Shown here one piece after another: positions 48,308 through 61,500 of a DNA stretch of 64,000 bases. The notes beneath the pieces are model-generated. The model was not told the DNA's origin and searched no databases. It worked only from the letters and a program-made list of their open reading frames with translations. The DNA is from Motacilla alba alba (lineage: Eukaryota; Chordata; Aves; Passeriformes; Motacillidae). The translations under genes and the position numbers were made by a program. Each line of letters opens with the position of its first letter. Within the stretch, counting starts at the first letter, position 1. The stretch lies in contig NC_052018.1 in NCBI RefSeq assembly GCF_015832195.1, forward strand, positions 70,059,666 through 70,123,665, read 5' to 3'.

Positions 48308-50884
48308 GGTCTGTGTTAGACTGGAATGGAATGTCAGAGGAAGGAGACTGAAAGGGAAATGTGCTGGCTTAATTGCCACAGCAGCAATCCAAATAAGTTG
48401 TCCAGACGACATGAAGGCTGCTACAGTACTACAGGAACTGGGGTAAAAGATACTACAGAAAAGCCTAAGGTGCAGCAATCTTTTGTTTGTGTCTTAACTC
48501 TAAATTGTTTTCTGGTTTCTTTAGCTTTCATGTAATAGGTCTTGTTCTTCACACTCTTTTTAGTGTGTATCTTCATTAACCCAGCAAATGGCAAATTAGC
48601 TCTACTCCATTAGGCAAGTCTCCAGCACAATCCTTGCAAAATAACTCACTGGAATCAAGCATCCCTAGTGAAGTAAATCAGAAGTCATCAGTGCCAAAAT
48701 TCTATGCTAAGTAAGAGTTAATTATATTGAAAGCAGGTGTTGCATTCAAATAAAACTTGCAAATGAAATACAACAGTAAAGCTCCACTTTTTCCCCACTG
48801 AGTTAACAATTATATATTTAACACTATTCACCTTCCACTGCCTGTTTTGTCTTTAACCATTGCTAGGCAGTCGTGATGTTTCCCCACTTCTCTGAACCTC
48901 GTGCAAATGAATTTTTAAAATCTTGCCAACACTGGAGTGAATGCTTTTTCCCCTAATCTGAAAAAAGAAAAAAATCCCACCTATGAAGAGAAAAGGTAGA
49001 CAAGAATGACAGAAAGTGCACACAGTGTGTTGCCCCAGGCCAGGGGTTTGGTCTCTTGATATTCCCTGCAGAACCAACCTGTGCCAAAAAGAGTTGTAAG
49101 CCATTGAAACTGCCATTACATCTTTGGAAAATCTGCAGTAAAGTAGAAAATTTCTGGGAGTAATACACATCCTAAGGGAATACTTTGCACAAGCCAGTTA
49201 TTTCTCCTTTCCAGACTGTTAACTTTTGCTAGAATTTTTTCATTGTCTCAGTGCTCATACTGGAGCCTCTTCCTCCAAACAGCAGATTTGGATCTGCTGC
49301 TGCTCTTAGAAGGTAATATTATTCTCTGTAGACTGTGCTTCTTACTTTGACTTTGCAAGGTCTGTACCTGCAAATTGAATTTGGCTAAATTGCTTCTGAT
49401 TTTCAGCAGAGTGAGCATCACCTCCCTGGAGCACAGCAAAGCCACCACTGTGCCAGTGAATCCGTCTTCTTGATTAGAGATTGGCAGGCAAAACGTGTTT
49501 TGCTAATCCCTGCACCAATTAGGCCTGCATGGATAAATAATCTGCAGATGTGCAACAGTCTTATGTTTTCTGCTCAATGTACAAAAAAAAAAGACATGGA
49601 CTAAAATGTCATGCTATGTCTTCTGGGAGGACTTGCAAGCCAGTTGTAGGAAGCAAAAGAAAAGCAGACAGACAAGATGTGTTGATAGTAATAAGAGAGA
49701 AGGAAACTAGACTCAAGTTTAATTTCTCCCAGTGAAAAAACCCCACAAGGACATTTTTTTGTAATTCATCCTGTTAGGACCACAGCATCTCTCGTGCATT
49801 AAGCTCACAAGTGTAGGTAAGTATGACTGCTGTCCAGATAAAATGCAAGTTAACTCAATAGATTCTTCAAGAATGCTCTCCAGGAAAGTAAAGATGTGTT
49901 TTGCAGAAAAAAGATCAGGTCTCCAGCTTTGCTCCTTTCCCCTTTGAGCCAGCACTGACCCAAAGTGTGGCCATGACAAAATGAGCCTCTCAGGTGGGTG
50001 GATTTCAAAGCAGTGCAAGAAAAGGGTGAACTCATGAAATCCATTTTACAGATGTGCAAGCTGGGGCACAGAGAAGTAAAGTTCCTGGGTGCTTTAAAGT
50101 GGCAGGATGAGGGCTGCCTGTTGATTGCACCTTCAGAGAGATTTGCTTTTCCTGCATGTTTACTTCATAGCCAGCTCCTGTTTCTTATCAAGACAGTCCC
50201 TGAGTGCCTTTTTCCTGAGTCACCACAGGTTCACATGCCAGCAGAACAGTTGCACGGAGGCTCCTGTGGTGTGTCCCAGATCATAAAATGCTGTGAATAA
50301 ACCTGCTAGCCTCAGCACTTTGCAGAGAGATGCCCGGGACTCCTGCCATGGCTTTTATTGCCCCGCTGCTCTGAGGCTCCTACAACAATCCCTGTGTACC
50401 CCTGCCTGCAGCCTTCCTCAGGAAAACTGCTTCCAGGTGCTGGGAGGGCACAAGTTTCTCCTCAGCTTCCACGTGGCACAGGTCTGAGACCTGTCCTGGG
50501 TGTGCTGGTGTGCCTTGCCTGCCGTGCTGCCTGCAGTGCCCACTGAGGAATGCTGCAGCCCATGGCCAAGGACCTGGGGCTCCTCAGAGACATCTGTATT
50601 ATCTAGTCTGTCTGTGCTGGGGCTGTAAACTGAACCAGGGCTGCAAACCCTGGCCCTTCAGTCTCGTTCTACCCCTCCTAAGGGGAATGGCAGCACTGCG
50701 GCCCTGGTGGTAACATCAGCCCCAGTGACAGCCCTGGTTTCTGGATATGGATACAATGGGTGGCTTATCAAAAATACTTTAATGGCTTTTTAATGCCCAT
50801 TGTCACATGCATATTCTTCTGTAAGCACATTATTAAATGCAAGAAATTACCACAGAAGCCAATCAAGCATCCAGCTGCCACTTT

Positions 50885-50931
50885 ATTCCTACGGTATCAC
50901 AGCCTGGATCCCTGAAGCATCCAGTGATGCT
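50885..50931. repeat. 47-bp exact repeat, copy 2
   Basis: The second copy of the segment at 46914-46960, with the same 6-bp stem hairpin at its right end and unrelated flanks. Confidence 0.93.
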
Positions 50932-51701
50932 GTCTGTGCCTGTGACTGACTTGATTACTCGTTTCTACACTTAGTTTGGGGCTGGTGTTCTGCCTTTAAA
51001 CTTTTATCTGTTCTGGGAGTTTCCAGCTCATTTGCAGAAAATACATTCTGATAGGCAATGGAATGAGAAAATTGTCTTCTCTTAAATGAAAGAAAAAAAT
51101 AAATGAAATAAAAAATCCACAGACTGACCTTCTCTGAACTAGAGAGACAGAAGCAATTGGTTTTGCTCAGCACTGCACATGTGCCATTCTAGACATTTGC
51201 ACAATAAATGCTCCCAGGAAATGGTTAGCTATGGATTTACATAATAGACCAGAATGGCTCCAAAAGAAGCAAATAATACAAATCTTACAAACCACCTGAA
51301 TACACATTTTCAAGACAAGTCTTAGAACAGACTCAGAAACCTTAACGAGAGACTGTTTAAACTAACATTTAAATTAAAAAGCTTTAAAAGAACAAGACCA
51401 AACCACATTTTAGAAAATGCAGCAAGTATTCCTGGCAAAAAGAAGCTTTTAACGACAAGATACCTTCAGCAGTCAGGCAGCTGAAATTATCATGAATTAT
51501 CCAACATTTTCTGCCTTTAGACCCCAGAGGTACCTAGAGCCTGAAGTACTTTATGCTCATCTAGACAACCAGCATTATACAAATAAAATGTAAGACTGTT
51601 GCTATGTGCAAGCTCCAAACACCCACAGACCAGGCAGGCATCACACTTGAACACAGAAATGAGCTTTTTAGTTACACTCAAAGATTGCTTTGTGAAGCAC
51701 C

Positions 51702-51721
51702 TTTTTTTTTTTTTTTTTTTT
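51702..51721. repeat. T20 homopolymer tract
   Basis: Twenty uninterrupted T. It could be the tail of a minus-strand retrocopy, but no source sequence is recognised next to it. Confidence 0.85.
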
Positions 51722-53256
51722 CTGAGCCCATGAGAAATGCAACCCTTGATTTGATCTGGCAAAGCACTCAGGATTGGCCTCAAATCTTTGTTAGAGCCCA
51801 CCAGAGCAGAGGCAGGAGGTATTCACACTGCACATTCCCCTCCACAGCAGCAGGGCCTGAAGCTGAAAGGGGCAGGAGGGGAATTAAAGCCTCAAAGGTT
51901 CCTGGGAGTTACTGGCATGCCCACAGTGCAAGCAGAGGAACAGCTCCTGCTGGTATTTGAGACAGGGCTGGAAGATGAGCTGGAGGGAATGGACCCATTT
52001 GCACAGTGGGGCCTGATGAAGAGTATGCCAGGACCCAAACCACGCCCAAATGGAGTACAGGCAAAGGACTGTCAGCTCCAGCAGCACCACGTACAGGCAC
52101 GCACGGGCAGCCAGGGCAGGGTGTGAGGAGCAGTTAATGATCTGTATGGAAGCTAATGACAATCCTTAGGGAGCTACAGAGCAAGCTGAGAAAATGAGCA
52201 GCACCACATCATCAGACAGCATTTACTCAGGAGTTCAAAAAAGCCCAAGAATGAAATAGGGAATTCATAACAGGGCTCTGTAATTCCCTTAAAACAGCCT
52301 TCTTGCCCAAAGCAAATGTCACATTGATTCTTTAAATCCAATTTGTGCAGTGACTATGGCTGGCCATAAAATTTGAAGATGACTGTTGATTGCTAGTTAA
52401 ACTCTGCACCTCTTCCTCCTCCTGGGTTCATCAAGGAGCAACAAGGACAGGGAATGCCCAGCTCAAGCAGCATGCTGGCACAGCTAGGTGTTGCAGGCAC
52501 TTGCAGGTATTTTCATCCCAGGAGACTGGCTGGTGAGCAGATGTCCTTAATGCCTGAACCCAGCAGGAATGCTTCTGCTTGTACCATGCACCTAATGACT
52601 GCTGCCATCCTCCAAAACAGGAATGCTGACTGCTGGCAGCAACTTAGTGCTGATGAATTCAGACCTTCCTGAGGATCTCCCGCTGCATCAGTCACATGGA
52701 TGTGGCCTGGGGCTGCTGGGTCTCCAGAGAGACATTCCCCTAAAGGCTCTTGCTCCTCACTTTTATCCTCTGCAGCTGCAACTAGAAAAACCCCATGGGC
52801 TCTGCCTGCCCGAAGGGAGGGCCTGTCACCCCTGCAGGTGCTGCTTCTCCTGGACAGGGAGCAGCACAGCAGCACAGCTCCTCAGCATCACCAGCCTCAG
52901 CCACCTGGGCCCGGCTGGGGGAGCACACCCCAGCTCTGGGGAAGGGCATCCTAGCTGTCAGATCTGCTTCAGAGCCTTTTTTCCTTGCCCACTGCTGGTG
53001 GGTGTTGCACTAAGGAGCAGGGGCTGTGTTTTGGGTGGCTTGGGAGATGCACTGGCACCAAAGTCACAACTAAACCGTGTCCTACATGGCCCAGTATGAA
53101 TGGGTTTGCTAATGTTGGTCTTTAAAAGGTTAGTTAATCAAACTGTTTTTTGGAAGGAAACCTGAACCACAAACCCACATTATTTTTAATGTAACCCAAG
53201 TGGATTAGGCAATTCCCTGCAGGTCCCAGCAGTTTGGAGAGGCACTTTATGCAATG

Positions 53257-53300
53257 CTTCAATTACTGAACTGAAGTACTGCAGTACTTCAATTACTGAA
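53257..53300. repeat. 18-bp palindrome flanked by 14-bp direct repeats
   Basis: The palindrome gaagtactgcagtacttc spans 53273-53290. The 14-mer cttcaattactgaa occurs at 53257-53270 and 53287-53300. Confidence 0.9.
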
Positions 53301-56300
53301 AAGATGAAAAGCATGGAAAGCCTTCCATGGAAATCACTCGGAAAGGGCACCAGGAGGCTGAATTTGAGGTCCACAGTGATGGTTTATCACAAATTTTCAG
53401 CGAGAGCTTGGACAAGTCTCCCCAGCCAGTCTGTCCCCCCTTGGCAGTGGGGTATGAGGGTACAGGCCCGCTGTTATTTCCCAGGGCTGTGTTGAGGTAA
53501 ATGCAGTCAAGCATTTGTGCTGCATTCGGCGTGTGGTGAGGGACAGCATATACAAACTGAGGCAGAGAAAAGCTAAACATTAGACTCTCAAGGCTTTGAC
53601 TGCCGGAGTCAACATCATCACTGCTCTCCATCATCATCCAAAATTTCCATTGACGTCAGTGGATGTTCTGGGTGTGAAAGGCCTACAGACTCTGAAACTG
53701 TGCAGCAATTGCTTGTGGATATCTTAAGCATGGCCTGATGTGATTTAAATCCAGCTTGTCCTCTTCAGCTGTGACCTGAACCACTTAGTATTTTTTGGAA
53801 TGGTCAGAATGAAACTTCTAGGAGAAACTGGCCAGCTGGCCTTCTGCAAATTAGATTTTTGTAGTGGTTGGCATAGGCAGACCAAAAAAGTATGCAAGAA
53901 AAAATGATTTGCTAGTGGTTGCTGTCTTGGCTTCTGTGCTCTGCTGATATAGAAGTACAGTGCCGACAGGAATGGGAGCAGTGCTGCTGTGTCTTGGGAG
54001 AAGGAACAAGACAAGAGGCAAAACAAAGAGGAGAGAAATATCTCAGAGTAAAAATTGGCTATGCAAACACCCTGAGACAGCTGTTACTGAAACACATATA
54101 TATACCCTCACACACATATTTAATTTACACCTTTTTGCCTGTGGATTGTCAGAGAGACTTTATGGGGAGATTTGGCTCCAGATGAGCAAAGCCCTGTTAG
54201 CCCTTGCTGCTGGCACTGCCAGCCTTGGGCCAAGGGCATAAACTAATCAACTTCAGAGCCTAAGTAATAATTGTTCAGCACCACGATGGGATACTGGGGA
54301 TACAGGAAGGCATGTGAGTCAGGAGATACCAAAAACACACCATTAACTTGGCAGCTAGTCTGTGAAAAGAAAGAAATTTATACAAAGAAGAAAGTTGAGA
54401 GTTTGCTGACATAACAGAGAAGCTTACACAATGCACAAATTGCCCCTAGATGCATTAAGTAAACGGGATATAGAAAGGAAATAATCTTTCCTAAATACTT
54501 GTATTTGTGGTCATTTTTAGAGTACCTCCTCTCAAGAACAGGTGAATCTTTTCTGTTTGAAGTTTGTTTGCCTTTTTAGTTGCACTGCTGATGTCCATTT
54601 AACACAAAACCAGAGCACTCTCTGCCCTGTACTCCCTTACTTTCTGTTCTTCAGCAGAGTCATCCTAATCTTGCACACAGCAGCAGACCAAGGAGGAGAC
54701 CATGGAAGTGGAGTGAGGAGATCTCAAGACTCTGTGAGGGTATCTACCCTCATCCCAGAGCCTGATTGAACGGCACCTTTCAGAGCACAGCAATCTTTGA
54801 AAAGCAGCCTCTGAAAGATTGAGAATTTCAGCAGTCACATGAGGTGAATGAGTACAGCTAATGAGTTTGGAGCCAAAAGAGAAGGGTGTTAGAAAATATG
54901 ATGTCTATTGCTTCTGAGATTGAGATTTCTAAGCAGCTTTACTTGTTTTGACCTTTCTCCCAATAGGCTAATCCTTAAAAAACATTGATGTTGCTAGTTG
55001 CATTAAATTTGTGTAACACCTTGGTAAAAGCAGCAAAACCAGAGCAATATGTAAGAGAAATTGAATGGCTTTCATCTCTGCTACTGGAACATTAAGGTCT
55101 CTCAAGTGGCATACAATAACTGAGAATGGTTTGAAATCAATTTTCTGCTGTCCAAGGGAAAGATGAAATTTTCCACTCCCCATATAAGCACTTTGTTGCT
55201 AAGAAGTAAACATGCAAATTAAAAAATACTGAAACTGACTGTATTTTTACAGGACTGGATAGGACAGAAATGGAGCCATAGTAGCTGAAATGCCAATGGA
55301 ATGTACTCATGAAGGATTAGGCAGTGATAACTCCAGTGAAGAGCTGCAGGAAGTTGTGTGGTTTGCATTTTTGAAGGTAACATCTCCTCTACAATATTGT
55401 TCTACAAATGTTGGTTGAAAAGTTGTACATGTTTATTTTCATTCAATTTAGAGTGAAATAAAATGCCCATTCACTGAATTAGAAGCTTCGGAAGAAAGGT
55501 ACAGGTTAACAAAAAAACTTACAAAAATTCTAAAATAAGTTTTGTAATTTTTTGATTTGAACTATTTAAGTGTTATTTATTTTTTGAATTCCTAATAAAT
55601 ATCAACTAAGTCTATAGTGGAAAATAATGTAAGTGAACAAAATCAGCAGAAAATTATTACAAAAAATAGCCCAGATTGTATTGTACTTGAAAGGTGGTTT
55701 TATTTTCATTTCTCCCCTCTGTATGCTCTTGGATTTTGCCTGTCATCTATTTAGAACAAGATTTCTTTTAAAATTTCAGATTGCATCCTAGAAAGCAAGG
55801 TCTAATGATGACCCTTTATATTATCCCTTAACAACTCTGTGACTGCATAAGAGGCACAGCTGACCCAAGCTTCACAGCCAAGAAGGTACTTTCTTGAAGA
55901 GAGGGAGGGCAAATTTTACCCTCCACAGCCTTACAATATAGTTTACAGTTATCTTCATAAATAAGACCTGTGGAGGAAATATTAAAAGGAAATAATAAAC
56001 CTGATCATGCACATGCCAGTTCAGAAGCCTTGTCTCCAAGGAATTTTCTCCTCCCTACTTTTCACAGTTATAAAGGAATCTGTAAAATTACATGCAGTAT
56101 TATATGAGGATCCTATATAAAAGCAAAATCTTCTCTGGAGACTATTCTCAAGACACAAGTGTACAGAGCATCAACTTAATTTTCTTTCTGAGCATGAGAG
56201 GCGGGTCTACAGGATAAATGTAAGATATGGTTGTCTTTCAATCTTCTTGCACTCTGAGGTGTCGGCATCTTCATGATTCTCTCAAGCTCTTTTTATGCTT

Positions 56301-59300
56301 ATGGATTGATGAGCCACTCATTCTTACATGGTTCAGAAGCTGAATCAGTTTCCTGATCCATAAATCTCCAGGCTGTGAACTTTTCTCCTTTGTACACTCC
56401 AAAGAAGTGAGCAGGGTACTGAGTTTTGTGATAGATTCTCTCTCAAGAGATGAAGCTGAGCTACTGCAGAACAGTTCTAGGAACATGATTTGTGCCTACT
56501 TTTGCAGCTCAGAAAATTTCCAGCTCCTTCCATCAGCTCCTTGAAACGCCCCAGACACTCCAGGTGAAAAGCCCTTGACGTTTCAGAGTTGTGGAAGTAG
56601 GCAACCCTTGCCTTTCCTCCTCTGCTCAAGCCAGCAGCCTCCAATTCCAAAGAAACTACAACCTGTTCTCTCCTTGAGAGATGTGTCATTTGCATGGCAG
56701 AAAGGGCTATCTGTGGGCTGGGGAAGCACAGGGTAGAAAAGGTATGTCCTGAGGCCTGCCATGAGCAGCCACATGTCAATGTGCATGTTCTCCACATGCG
56801 GCCACTGACATGGGAGCGCTACGAAGCACGCCACAGACAGCGGCAGATGCAGATGTCCTCCAGCAGTGTCAGGAAGGACAAACTCCATCAGAGCCTTGCC
56901 TGATGATGCTGGTGTGAACCTGGGGTCCAGAACCAGCAGAAACAGTAAACACATACCACAGATCCAAAGGGCTGCAATGCCCCTGTTGGGCGTATCGTCG
57001 CACCAGTTGGATCGGGTCGTTAAAGCAGATGTCAGCTGCCATGGCTATTTAGTCTCAAGCTCATTTGAATTCCTGAATGGTGTAGCTTTATTTACCTCCC
57101 TGGTTCCTACTGGAAGTGTGGAGTGGCACGTGTGTGGGTCACCCTTTGCCTCCACTGTTGGCTATTAGAGCACCCACCTTTGGTGCTGACTTTTCTTCCA
57201 GTTGCTGTCAATGTCCCACTCTGGACTTTACAGCCAACATCCTCCTTAGACCAAAAATAGTAACATAAATACCTAATGGGGTTATTAGCCTTCAATTGCT
57301 TCATTCAGAATGGAGTAAAGCAAGGGTGATATTAAAAAGAACAGAGAAGAAATATAAGAAAAGAGAGAGATCAGATAGAAATTAATTCATTCTACAAGTA
57401 AGCAAAAGGATTATGGCACTGAGGTGATTACACTGCTTAAAAGGTTATAAGAAAATGAGATCTAGTTGAAGTCCTTGAAAAAAAAAAAGAAATGAGGACC
57501 GTGGTGGGGGATACTTAAGGTAGTTTCAGATTTGCCATATTTAAAAAAAAGACTTGAATTTGAGATGGTGGAGTTAAATGGTGCTTGTGACTAAAAATTG
57601 CTGGAAGCCAGGAAAGTCCCTCTGAATAGGATGCTAACCATTATTATTTATGTGTTTGGATGGAATACACAGCTGTTCTTCAGAGGCCACGCAGAAATTT
57701 GTTTAGAGTCTGAAACCTTCCACAGACACAATGCTTCAGAGTGCTCATCTTTGTGTTTTAAAATGTTGTACTATTTATATGAAATATTTTATATATTTAA
57801 GGTTTTCCTCTTACATGATAAGAGGTTGTGAAGCACCAAAAGTCTTTGGCCAGAGTCTGGTTCCACAGAAGTAGGAAAATACAAAGCAGTTGCATCTTGT
57901 CATTGCTCTGCATGTGTGGGGGGAATGTCAGTGTGGTTTGGATAAGGCTGTTACAGCACACACTGCTCTCCTTCCTAGTGACATTTTTTATGTACTTGTT
58001 CTTTTTATTTTATATTTTTATTGCCTACTAAATGGTTTCTTTTGGCTCTGCTTTGTGTGAACCTCAGTGCAAAGAAAACAGTTCTGTTCAGAGAAGCACT
58101 TTGCAAACTGCCCTGAGGAGGAGTGAGCTCGTGCCTTGCTAGCATATAATGGCTAGCACCATCCTGATCTTGGCTGGGAACCCACAAACAAGGATTTCAA
58201 CCTTGTCATTGCTGAACATACCCATTTACTTTCTGAAAGGCTGAAAACCAGAAAGGAGCCCTTATTTGTAATGGTAATAACACAGGAACTTTTTCACACA
58301 CGATGCGGAACCCCTGAGATAATAAACTGGAAAATCCATCTGCTGGTCCAAATGCATGCCACACTTCTCTTTTTGGGAACAAAATTACTGAAAGAGTAAT
58401 ACAGCATCAACTGTTCCTTCCTTCTCTGCCCAATCTGTGTCAGTGAGGCATTCACTTAGAGGTGCCTCTGAAGAGATGGACCTGGACCCCACAAGAATTA
58501 CCAGCCTGTGTCCAGCTGCTGATGGCAGAGGCACCAGGGACATGGCACGCATGAAGAAACCTGTCCCCCAGGACAAGCTGCCACTTTCTTGTCTTTCTCT
58601 TCCTGCTCTCCTGCTTAACCCACCTTGGATGCATTAGCCATGTACCTTCACTCAGCCTGTAACACAAGTGTAGCTCCTGGCAGTTCAGGAGCAGTGAAAA
58701 TTAATTAAAGTTTCATTAGTTAAAGAAGTCTGAACCACTCAGGTATAAGTACAGAGCCAAAGTACTTCTCTATTGCCTTTATGAGTCATTGTTGTAAGCT
58801 CCTGATTATCTGCACATATCAGCCAGGACTTTGCCACCCTCTAGGAATACACTGCACGTGCTTGGTCAGACAAATCTGGGACTTCTTCCTGTGACAAGAA
58901 ACCATCCATACTGCATATTGTGATGGTGCAGGGTGATTGGGATTCACTAAGACTACATCTCCGGAGAGAAAACAGTTTCATTACCTGTTGGGAATTAGCA
59001 GAGCAGATAGAGGAAGAATACAGATTATTCAGGTGAAGGTACACTGCCTAGCAAGAGCTCCTGGAAGACTTGCAAAGACAGCCCTTGCTTTCAAATGGCA
59101 GAGACTGAATGATGACAGTAAACTTGAGGTGACTCAGGAACATGGTATCTGGATTTGTCTCAGAAATATGACTGTGACATTTGAAGTGTCAAATGGAAAT
59201 GACAACTTTTAACATGGATTTCCCTTAATCGGAATAGATCATGCATTTCATGCTGGAAATGTTCTGGCTGTTATCTGCTTCTGTGCTATTACATTTTGAA

Positions 59301-61010
59301 GTGCCTCTGGTAATAGCTTTAATAAAATGTCTGGAATAGAGCCTGTTAAAGAGCTTTCTTAGATTTAGATGCTCAGATACCATGGGATTGACTGTAGCAC
59401 AGATGAACATCTTCATTTTATGACAGAAGATTTCTAAAATAAAACTTAAGAATATTAGGGAAGACCCTCATGTACTACAACCTGATTTAAAGTCACAGAA
59501 GTAATTCTTGTTCTTTGACTATTTATAACTAGAGGAGTAAAGTTCCTTCTAATTTACATCAGTGAAGCATGCAGCATATCCATTCTTATAGCACTCACTT
59601 TAGGCTAAAATGAAATACCTTTGTGACACACAGCTGCAGTTTATGGCATCTTCTTGGATTTCACGGGTAGAGAAAAGGGACTGTGATTTTCTGAGCGAGA
59701 CTGGAAGGGCTGTGCAAGGGGCCTCCCTCCTGCTTGTTGGTTCTGAGAGCTGAGCTGCAGTGAGGAGAGCCAAGTATTTGCCAGATACGAAATTACCGGG
59801 CTCATTTGTCTTCTACCTTCTACTCCTGTGACATGCTTATTCCTTCCTTCATTTTGGAAAATGACCTTGTGATCCTTGCTTCCAGCATCACACTATTTCC
59901 AGAGCAGCTGCACAGAGAGCAGTGAAAAATCTGCTCCCTGCTATTACAGGGTAAAAGCACTATGAGGGAAGGAAGCACAGGGTGTCCTTGCAGCAGGAGC
60001 CAGCTCCTGCTGAAACCTTGCAGCTTGCCACCTAGGAGAGAATTGGACCTTATCTAGCCATGATTAATGCCTGCCCTGTGGGTGTGCCTGCTCTGTCTTC
60101 ATTTTAATAACAAATTTTTAAGGTCTGTGACAGACTATAATTGTAAAATGGCTTTTCTGGCCCTCTCCCAGATCTGTGGCTCCAGAGGCCAACATCAGAA
60201 CGTGCTACATAATTTGGATCAGATACCCTTTGGTTGCAGTTATGGTTAGTGGAGTTGCAGGCATGTACAGTGGATTGCCTGGGAAATGAAAATGGTTTGG
60301 TTTATAGCAGAAAGCATGAGAGGAGGAGGCACAGGGCTGTTCTGAGAGTGGTTAAAAGCAGGAGACAGGCAGTTAGCCGGCCTGTTTCAGTGTGCCTGTG
60401 AATCCTTACACATGCATAGCAGGGGGTGTTGAAAAATTTAACAGAATTACTGCTGGGGATTTATCACAGCCTACATACCCTGTAAGCACTTACCTCAGTT
60501 TAAGTTCAGACATAAGATTAATTTAACCAAATAACTTGTTGGCTTTATCTGGAAAAACATGTTTACATCTTTCTAAGACGCTGAGATTTCCTTCAATCTT
60601 TTATTTCACAAACTGCTTTTGGTTAAGTCAGCTCAGCCAGGCTGAGCTCAGTGTTGCAAGCTTTCTGGGGGAGCTTTGCAGTAAGACTCATCATTTGCCT
60701 GCTTCTCACATAAGGCTTCCTCTGTCACTGTGATTACTAAGATCTGGACACCTTATGTCACATTCTGACATGAACTGGGGGAGAATGAGGCATTATGTTG
60801 GCAAAAAGCAGAAAAGGAACTGGGCCTTTTGACAATCCTGGGGTTATTTGCATCTACAAGGATGTTTGTAATTATTTCCCTTCCTGTTCACGTGCCAGGT
60901 TCTGCTACTGCATCACACACTGTGTTACTTAGGTTCATGGTGAGGTCCATGAAGAGATGAGAAAAGCATCTCCCTGATGTCTCCATGGTTATGTCCAGCT
61001 TTAGAGTCAA

Positions 61011-61500
61011 AGAATCATAGAATGACTAAGGTCAAAAAAGGCCTCTAGGATTACCAAGGCCAACCATCAAATTAGCACCATTGCCATGTTCACAAATAAA
61101 CCACGTCCTCAAGTGCCACAGCGCTTATTTTTTTACTATTTCCAGGAATGGTGACTCCACCACTTCTCTGGGCATCCTGTTACAATATTTGACAACCCTT
61201 TCCATGAAGAAATTTTTCCTAATACCTGATCTAAACCTCCTCTGGCACAACTTGAGGCTATTTAATTTCCTTCTGCCATTTGTTAGCTGGGAGAAGAGAC
61301 TGACATCACCTCACTACAACCTTTCATGCACTTTCAAAGAATGATAAGATCCCCCCCAAACCTCCTTTTCTCCAGGCTAAATGACCCCAGCTCCCTCAGC
61401 TGCTCCTTATGAGACTTGTGCTCCACTCTTCCCCAGCTTTGTTGCCCTTCTCTGGACATGGCCTTCCCTTGGCAAGTATGGTGGGACCAAAGCCCCTCCA
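61011..61500 (-). mobile_element. CR1-type LINE, 3' fragment
   Basis: The plus strand begins with agaatcatagaatg, the complement of the octamer repeats at CR1 3' ends. It continues with words familiar from avian CR1 (ccaggaatggtgactccacc, cttctctgggcatcctgtt, cctccttttctccaggctaa, ccccagctccctcagctgct). On the minus strand a decayed frame HKEQLRELGSFSLEKRRFGG resembles the end of the CR1 reverse-transcriptase ORF. It is 5'-truncated and diverged. The right edge is approximate. Confidence 0.85.

Noticed and set aside
52321..52365. Possible SLC35F3 upstream exon (FATNWNF-like complement near 52335)
   Set aside because: Only a few bases resemble the expected codons. The frame is not maintained and there are no flanking splice sites.
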